From a virus, in the IMG/VR virus record IMGVR_UViG_3300020140_000007, positions 1 through 22,013 of that record: a DNA stretch of 22,013 nucleotides; one strand, given 5' to 3'. Each line of letters opens with the position of its first letter. Within the stretch, counting starts at the first letter, position 1. The notes beneath the pieces were generated by a model. The model was not told the origin of the DNA. It saw only the letters and a program-made list of their open reading frames with translations, and did no database searches. Below are positions 18,010-22,013 of this stretch, piece after piece. A program made the position numbers and the translations under genes.

Positions 18010-18041
18010 TCATCGCATCGTTTTGGCTAAACGGATGGTAA
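18006..18041 (+). CDS. Tiny leader-like ORF, 11 aa
   Basis: ATG at 18006 overlaps the previous stop (ATGA) and reads MIIASFWLNGW, then TAA. The same N-terminal pattern reappears in the next ORF (MVIAAAFWLAGW). It may be a leader peptide that hands ribosomes to the 18035 ORF, or a decayed duplicate. Too short for confidence on its own. Confidence 0.35.
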   Translation: MIIASFWLNGW

Positions 18042-18181
18042 TCGCCGCTGCATTCTGGCTTGCTGGTTGGGGACCTGCTCTCCAACCGGCTATTGTTTGG
18101 CACGATGAACAAGTCGTTGGGTACATCGATCCAGACATCATCTACTGGTACACCGAACCGATACTCACCGTAGTTATTTAA
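18035..18181 (+). CDS. Small hydrophobic protein, 48 aa
   Basis: ATG at 18035, inside the 11-aa ORF, with no Shine-Dalgarno site, so coupling is expected. The product begins MVIAAAFWLAGWGPALQPAI and continues VWHDEQVVGYIDPDIIYWY to a hydrophobic end (ILTVVI). It is Trp-rich, could attach to membrane or a virion, and its start is a duplicate of the 18006 ORF. Function unknown. It fills an otherwise empty gap before the portal gene. Confidence 0.55.
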   Translation: MVIAAAFWLAGWGPALQPAIVWHDEQVVGYIDPDIIYWYTEPILTVVI

Positions 18182-18222
18182 TTCGCCAATCGACTATTTC
18201 GCCCTGTGGGAGGTTGAACAGC

Positions 18223-19803
18223 ATGAGCGCGGTTGATCCGGGTAGCGCGGCACTCTCACAGTACCGCGAGATTTCGATTCAGGAACTAATAGAGCAGTAC
18301 GAAGTTGTGAAGGTTGATGAAGGTAACCGCAACCTCGGTACGTCGCCCTTCATCGTTGTGTCCGAGAGCGGTGGCATCAAGCTTGCAGGTACTCCGAACA
18401 TAGATGCACAGTTCGGGATACAGGAGCTCGGTTATACTTCCATGAGCCCTTGGACTGCATGGACTCGAGAAGAGCTCATTCCCGAGCTACGAAACAAGCA
18501 AGGCATTCGCAAGTTCTACGACATGAAGCGTAACGATGGTGCTGTACGTGGCTCGCTTCGTTTGCTGAAGACTCCAATCCAGGCTGCTCACTGGTTTGTA
18601 GAGCCGGCAAGCGACAGCGCTCTAGACAAGAATATCGCAGACTTTGTCAAGGCGTGTTTGTTCGACAAGCTAAACGTCAACTGGTCACAGGTACTCGACG
18701 ACGTACTACTGATATTCGAATACGGTTACATGGTCTTCGAGAAGGTGTACGACATTGATCGGGATGGTAAGGTCGTCCTGAAGAAGCTCGGTCCACGACA
18801 CCCTCTCGACATCCAGGAATGGATATTCGACGATCATGGTGGTCCTGCAGGTATTGTTATGGAGCCGTTTGTCCCGTACGGTAACCAGTACATCACTGGC
18901 AATAATAGTCCCTATGCCACTACCGATCAGTTCGGTGCTGTTATGGCACTCGGACAATTCATTCCGATCAACAAGCTGGTAATCTTCTCTCTCGAAGCTG
19001 AAGCTGGTGACCTTCGTGGCATCTCTGTTCTTCGGTCCGCGTACAAGCACTGGTACTACAAAGACACGCTCTATAAGATCGACGCTATACAGAAAGAACG
19101 GCACGGTATTGGGGTACCTATCATCAAGCTTCCGCCTGGGTTTAGTCCTGCGGACAAGAAGCTCGCCGACGAGCTTGGTCGTAACCTACGCACCAACGAT
19201 CGTGCTCACATCGTTGTGCCTGCGAACTGGGAGATCATGTTTGCGGTACTTGGTGGCAATCCGGTTTCGGCCATTGAGTCAATCAACCACCACAACGACC
19301 AGATACTTCTAAACATCCTTGCACCCTTCATCACAGATGCACGAGTGCGTGACGTAGCTGCCGACATGTTTCTCAAGTCGACTAGGTACCTAGCTGACGC
19401 AGTCGCCTCGATCTTCAATAAGCACATCATCGAACAACTGGTTGATCTGAACTTTGCAAGGGGCAAGTACCCAAAGCTTCGTGCACGTCGTATTGGTGAG
19501 TGGGACGATCTTCGTACGCTCAGCTTTGCCGTTCGTAACTTCGTTGGTGCTGGTCTGATAACGCCTGACGATGTACTCGAAGCATCGCTACGTGAAGAGA
19601 CCGACCTTCCGAAGATGGATAAGGCTACTCAACGTATTCCTGTTACGCCTCAAGTACCGGGTGGAGGTGCTCCAGGCGACGGTGGAGACGCAAATGCTCC
19701 TAGTGCACCTAAGCCGCCAAAAGCAGGACCTCCTAGGCAAGGACCCCCTTCTACCGGTGGCTCAGGCGCTCCTACTAAAGGAAGGGATGCCTCAGGGGGT
19801 TAA
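18223..19803 (+). CDS. Portal protein (DUF935/Mu gp29-like)
   Basis: 526 aa, ATG at 18223; the in-frame TTG at 18214 abuts the GGGAGG site and is too close. Features: N-terminal helices with EISIQELIEQYEVV, RKFYDMKRNDGAVRGSLRLL, then MVFEKVYDI (clip/wing region), a central stem helix region and PVSAIESINHHNDQILLNIL, typical of portals. The last ~50 residues are Gly/Pro/Ala-rich and disordered. The portal forms the 12-subunit ring through which DNA enters the head. The family is called from memory of DUF935-type sequences. Confidence 0.85.
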   Translation: MSAVDPGSAALSQYREISIQELIEQYEVVKVDEGNRNLGTSPFIVVSESGGIKLAGTPNIDAQFGIQELGYTSMSPWTAWTREELIPELRNKQGIRKFYDMKRNDGAVRGSLRLLKTPIQAAHWFVEPASDSALDKNIADFVKACLFDKLNVNWSQVLDDVLLIFEYGYMVFEKVYDIDRDGKVVLKKLGPRHPLDIQEWIFDDHGGPAGIVMEPFVPYGNQYITGNNSPYATTDQFGAVMALGQFIPINKLVIFSLEAEAGDLRGISVLRSAYKHWYYKDTLYKIDAIQKERHGIGVPIIKLPPGFSPADKKLADELGRNLRTNDRAHIVVPANWEIMFAVLGGNPVSAIESINHHNDQILLNILAPFITDARVRDVAADMFLKSTRYLADAVASIFNKHIIEQLVDLNFARGKYPKLRARRIGEWDDLRTLSFAVRNFVGAGLITPDDVLEASLREETDLPKMDKATQRIPVTPQVPGGGAPGDGGDANAPSAPKPPKAGPPRQGPPSTGGSGAPTKGRDASGG

Positions 19804-19808
19804 TATAT

Positions 19809-19858
19809 TGAGATATAGTGAATTGTTGGCCCGTAAGCTTTGAAGATGATATAATCAG
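19809..19858 (+). promoter_or_regulatory. Late promoter, copy 2
   Basis: The same 23-base block as at 12233-12255 (TGAGATATAGTGAATTGTTG plus GCC, 19809-19831), 18 nt, then TATAATCAG (19850-19858). It lies between portal and protease, so the head genes get an additional start. Confidence 0.75.
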
Positions 19859-19877
19859 GTGAGGAGGTACCGCTAGA

Positions 19878-21041
19878 ATGGATAAGCACTTCGGTTGGTG
19901 GGTTGACTTAGAGAAAGTCACCCTGAGTGATACTACCGCGGGTGCGTCCAGCTGGGTCCACGCCCTACCACTCGGTAAGTATCAGCACCCGCTTCACGGT
20001 GAACTGAACTTCGACATCGCCAAGCTTACGGCTCTGGCATCGAGTGTGAAGACGAAGGCACGTGGTATAGACCCTGACATCGACTACGACCACAAGGCGG
20101 ACCCTGCTAAGGGCAACCAAGCGGCGGGGTGGGTGAAGGACGCTGAAGTTCGTACTGATGGTTTGTACCTCAGTGTGGACTGGACGAAAGACGCAGCATC
20201 GGACATCAAGGAGAAGAAGTACCGTTACTTCTCCGCCGAGTTCGTAGACGAATGGAAAGACCCTCAGGGCGCAAGTCACAAGGATGTTCTCTTTGGCGGA
20301 GGTCTTACCAACCGACCGTACATGAAGAACCTCTTGCCAGTGAACCTGTCGGACCTCATCATCTCAGAACCACCCCGAAACCAACCACCCACGGAGGCAG
20401 AAGTGGATCTGAAGAAGCTCGCAGAGCTTCTTGGTCTGCCCGCGACTTCGACCGAAGAGCAGGTACTCGCCAAGCTGGGTGAGATGGCCTCGGGCGTCGT
20501 CAAGTTGACGGAAGACAACAAGAAGCTCGCCGACGAGATCGAGAAGCTCAAGAAGGACCCGACGGAGGGTCTGGACCCGGAGCTCATGCGGCTGGTCGAA
20601 GCAAGTCCCGCGTTCTCCAAGATGTTCGCGGACATGCAGGAGAAGGACAAGAAGCTCACCGAGATGCAGACCGCTATGCGGCTGACCGAGGTGAACTCCC
20701 AGCTCGGCGAATTGCAGCGCGGGAAGATGTTCGCTCTGGCTCCCGTCGTCAAGGAAGACGTTCGGAACATCCTGCTCAAGTCGACTTCTGAGGCCGGTGA
20801 GCAGCTGTTCAAGTTCCTCGCGAAGGTCATGGACGGTACGGCGATGGTCGACCTGTCCGAGCGCGGTCATGCAGGTCGTCGACTCGACGAGGCGGACATC
20901 ACCAAGCGGTTCAACGACATGGTCACGCAGCACATGCAGACCAAGAAGTCGAACTACGGCGAAGCCGTTGAAGCCATCGCGCGTGAGAACCCGCAGATGT
21001 TCAACGACTACCGCGAAGCGTCCTACCAGTTCAAGGCATAA
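19878..21041 (+). CDS. Mu-I-like prohead protease/scaffold fusion
   Basis: 387 aa, ATG at 19878 after GAGGAGGTACC. The N-terminal half (about residues 1-165) has the Mu gpI-like protease pattern, with DIDYDHKADPAKGNQAAGWV and YRYFSAEFVDEWKD and the final FGGGLTNRPYMKNLL. The second half is coiled coil (KLTEDNKKLADEIEKLKKD; MQEKDKKLTEMQTAMRLTEV), the scaffold region, cut out during maturation. This arrangement is known for Mu-like and actinophage heads. It has its own late promoter. Confidence 0.85.
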   Translation: MDKHFGWWVDLEKVTLSDTTAGASSWVHALPLGKYQHPLHGELNFDIAKLTALASSVKTKARGIDPDIDYDHKADPAKGNQAAGWVKDAEVRTDGLYLSVDWTKDAASDIKEKKYRYFSAEFVDEWKDPQGASHKDVLFGGGLTNRPYMKNLLPVNLSDLIISEPPRNQPPTEAEVDLKKLAELLGLPATSTEEQVLAKLGEMASGVVKLTEDNKKLADEIEKLKKDPTEGLDPELMRLVEASPAFSKMFADMQEKDKKLTEMQTAMRLTEVNSQLGELQRGKMFALAPVVKEDVRNILLKSTSEAGEQLFKFLAKVMDGTAMVDLSERGHAGRRLDEADITKRFNDMVTQHMQTKKSNYGEAVEAIARENPQMFNDYREASYQFKA

Positions 21042-21057
21042 GGGGAGGTGAACTAGA

Positions 21058-21507
21058 ATGGCTGGATCAAACTACGTACTCGACAAGGGCTTCGATGTCC
21101 TGTCGACCTACAACTCCTCGGCCACAACGGGTGTAACGGCTTACCGTTGTGTAGCAGTGAATAGCACGACCGGTAAGATCGACCTGAATGCCACCTCTAC
21201 TGTAATGAGCATCGGTGTCGTTCAGGAGAACGTCGACGCGACGAAGGTCGTGCAGGGCAAGGCCGTAGTCGATGTTCGACTGCTAGGCATTACCAAGGTT
21301 CGTGTGTCAGACACCCCTGGTACAATCGTCCTCGGGTCGAGAGTAGCGGCTAGCGGTACTTCGACGAACTCCGGCGGCGTGAAGTTGGCCGTCACAACCA
21401 ATGCGGTCCTCGGCATCGTGGTTGGTCCCGTGCCAATCGGTACACCTGCCGCTGGCGACCTCATCGATGTGCTGTTGACGCCTGGTGCCGTCGCAGTCCT
21501 AACGTAA
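21058..21507 (+). CDS. Capsid decoration protein (DUF2190-like)
   Basis: 149 aa, ATG at 21058 with AGGGGAGGTGAACTAG. The product begins MAGSNYVLDKGFDVLSTY and has KVVQGKAVVDVRLLGITKV and TNSGGVKLAVTTNAVLGIVV, the beta pattern of DUF2190-type head decoration proteins next to the capsid gene. It follows the protease by 16 nt and precedes the major capsid gene, the usual order. Confidence 0.75.
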   Translation: MAGSNYVLDKGFDVLSTYNSSATTGVTAYRCVAVNSTTGKIDLNATSTVMSIGVVQENVDATKVVQGKAVVDVRLLGITKVRVSDTPGTIVLGSRVAASGTSTNSGGVKLAVTTNAVLGIVVGPVPIGTPAAGDLIDVLLTPGAVAVLT

Positions 21508-21529
21508 TCTGAAGGGAGTGAAATAACCA

Positions 21530-22013
21530 ATGCCCGTTTACAACCCGACAGGTTCCGTTAACGTCCACATTGATCAGATCCTGACCCAGATCAGTGTCGG
21601 ATGGCCCAACAACGGACTCGTAGGTGAGCAGCTCTTTCCTACCGTCAACGTTCAGAAGCAGTCGGACAAGTACTACGTCTTCGGCCGTGAAGGTTGGAGC
21701 GTTCAGAACGATGTGCGTGCTCCGGGCGCCGAGGCGAACGAGATTCCTGGTCTCACGCTGTCGACTGACACGTACTATGCACAGGAGCACTCGCTTCAGA
21801 TTCCGGTAACGGATGAAGAGCGTTGGAACGCTGATAGTCCTCTGGCGCCGGACCGTGATGGTGCTGAGCTCGTGACCTCCAAGATCTGGTTGGGTCGCGA
21901 GAAGGCGATGCAGCTGTTGGCGACCACCGCTGCGAACTACGCATCGACTAACACCATCACGCTCTCCGGCACGAGTCAGTTCAACGACTACATCAACTCG
22001 GACCCGATCTCGG
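21530..22013 (+). CDS. Major capsid protein, N-terminal part
   Basis: ATG at 21530 with GAAGGGAGTG 13 nt upstream; the frame is open to the right edge (161 codons). The product begins MPVYNPTGSVNVHIDQILTQ and has WPNNGLVGEQLFPTVNVQKQ and RAPGAEANEIPGLTLSTDTY, then KAMQLLATTAANYASTNTIT, the pattern of HK97-fold actinophage capsids downstream of a Mu-I-like protease. The role is supported by the gene order. It is cut by the window edge. Confidence 0.85.
   Translation, partial: MPVYNPTGSVNVHIDQILTQISVGWPNNGLVGEQLFPTVNVQKQSDKYYVFGREGWSVQNDVRAPGAEANEIPGLTLSTDTYYAQEHSLQIPVTDEERWNADSPLAPDRDGAELVTSKIWLGREKAMQLLATTAANYASTNTITLSGTSQFNDYINSDPIS

Overview
The window reads as part of a large tailed bacteriophage genome whose host is probably an actinobacterium, most likely Streptomyces. 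The evidence is an HK97-type head module (terminase, portal, Mu-I-like protease, decoration protein, capsid), dense small genes with frequent GTG/TTG starts and strong Shine-Dalgarno sites, Streptomyces-phage-style zinc-knuckle proteins, and several tRNA-like genes. The lineage is inferred from protein flavour and was not searched.

Left part (1-10.4 kb): about 25 small genes, all leftward, nearly all of unknown function and many acidic. They sit in short transcription units separated by hairpins and served by at least six copies of one promoter type (TTGTAGTC, 17 nt, TATAAT, just upstream of an AGGAGG site). Four tRNA-like genes (1336-1432, 2546-2617, 3650-3748, 4668-4747) have good acceptor and T arms but abnormal anticodon arms. 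The layout resembles a host-takeover or early module. Seven genes here and further right are shorter than about 60 codons and are easily missed (for example 2146-2265, 4493-4666, 7712-7852, 8169-8342, 18035-18181).

Centre (10.4-12.3 kb): an AT-rich, mostly non-coding divergence zone with tetranucleotide (GATA/GTAG) repeats, one small HTH-like gene (11038-11418) flanked by inverted repeats, and, directly upstream of it, a 540-bp array of about 54 degenerate 10-bp units (consensus TATCCGGATT) in strict helical phase. It lies just before the packaging genes, so it is a candidate packaging, origin or centromere-like DNA-bending site.

Right part (12.3-22 kb): rightward late genes. In order: a possible small terminase, a beta-rich virion protein, an Acb2-like candidate anti-CBASS protein, a Lys/Ala-rich histone-like protein, a surface/decoration-like protein, a holin-like membrane protein, large terminase, an SNase-like protein, three structural proteins, two tiny ORFs, portal, Mu-I-like protease/scaffold, DUF2190-like decoration protein and the start of the major capsid gene. 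Two near-identical promoters, before the first gene (12233-12282) and before the protease (19809-19858), divide it into two transcription units.

Most interesting: the phased decamer array, the tRNA-like genes with enlarged anticodon loops, paired intergenic hairpins with conserved loops but different stems, the promoter families, and the Acb2-like gene.
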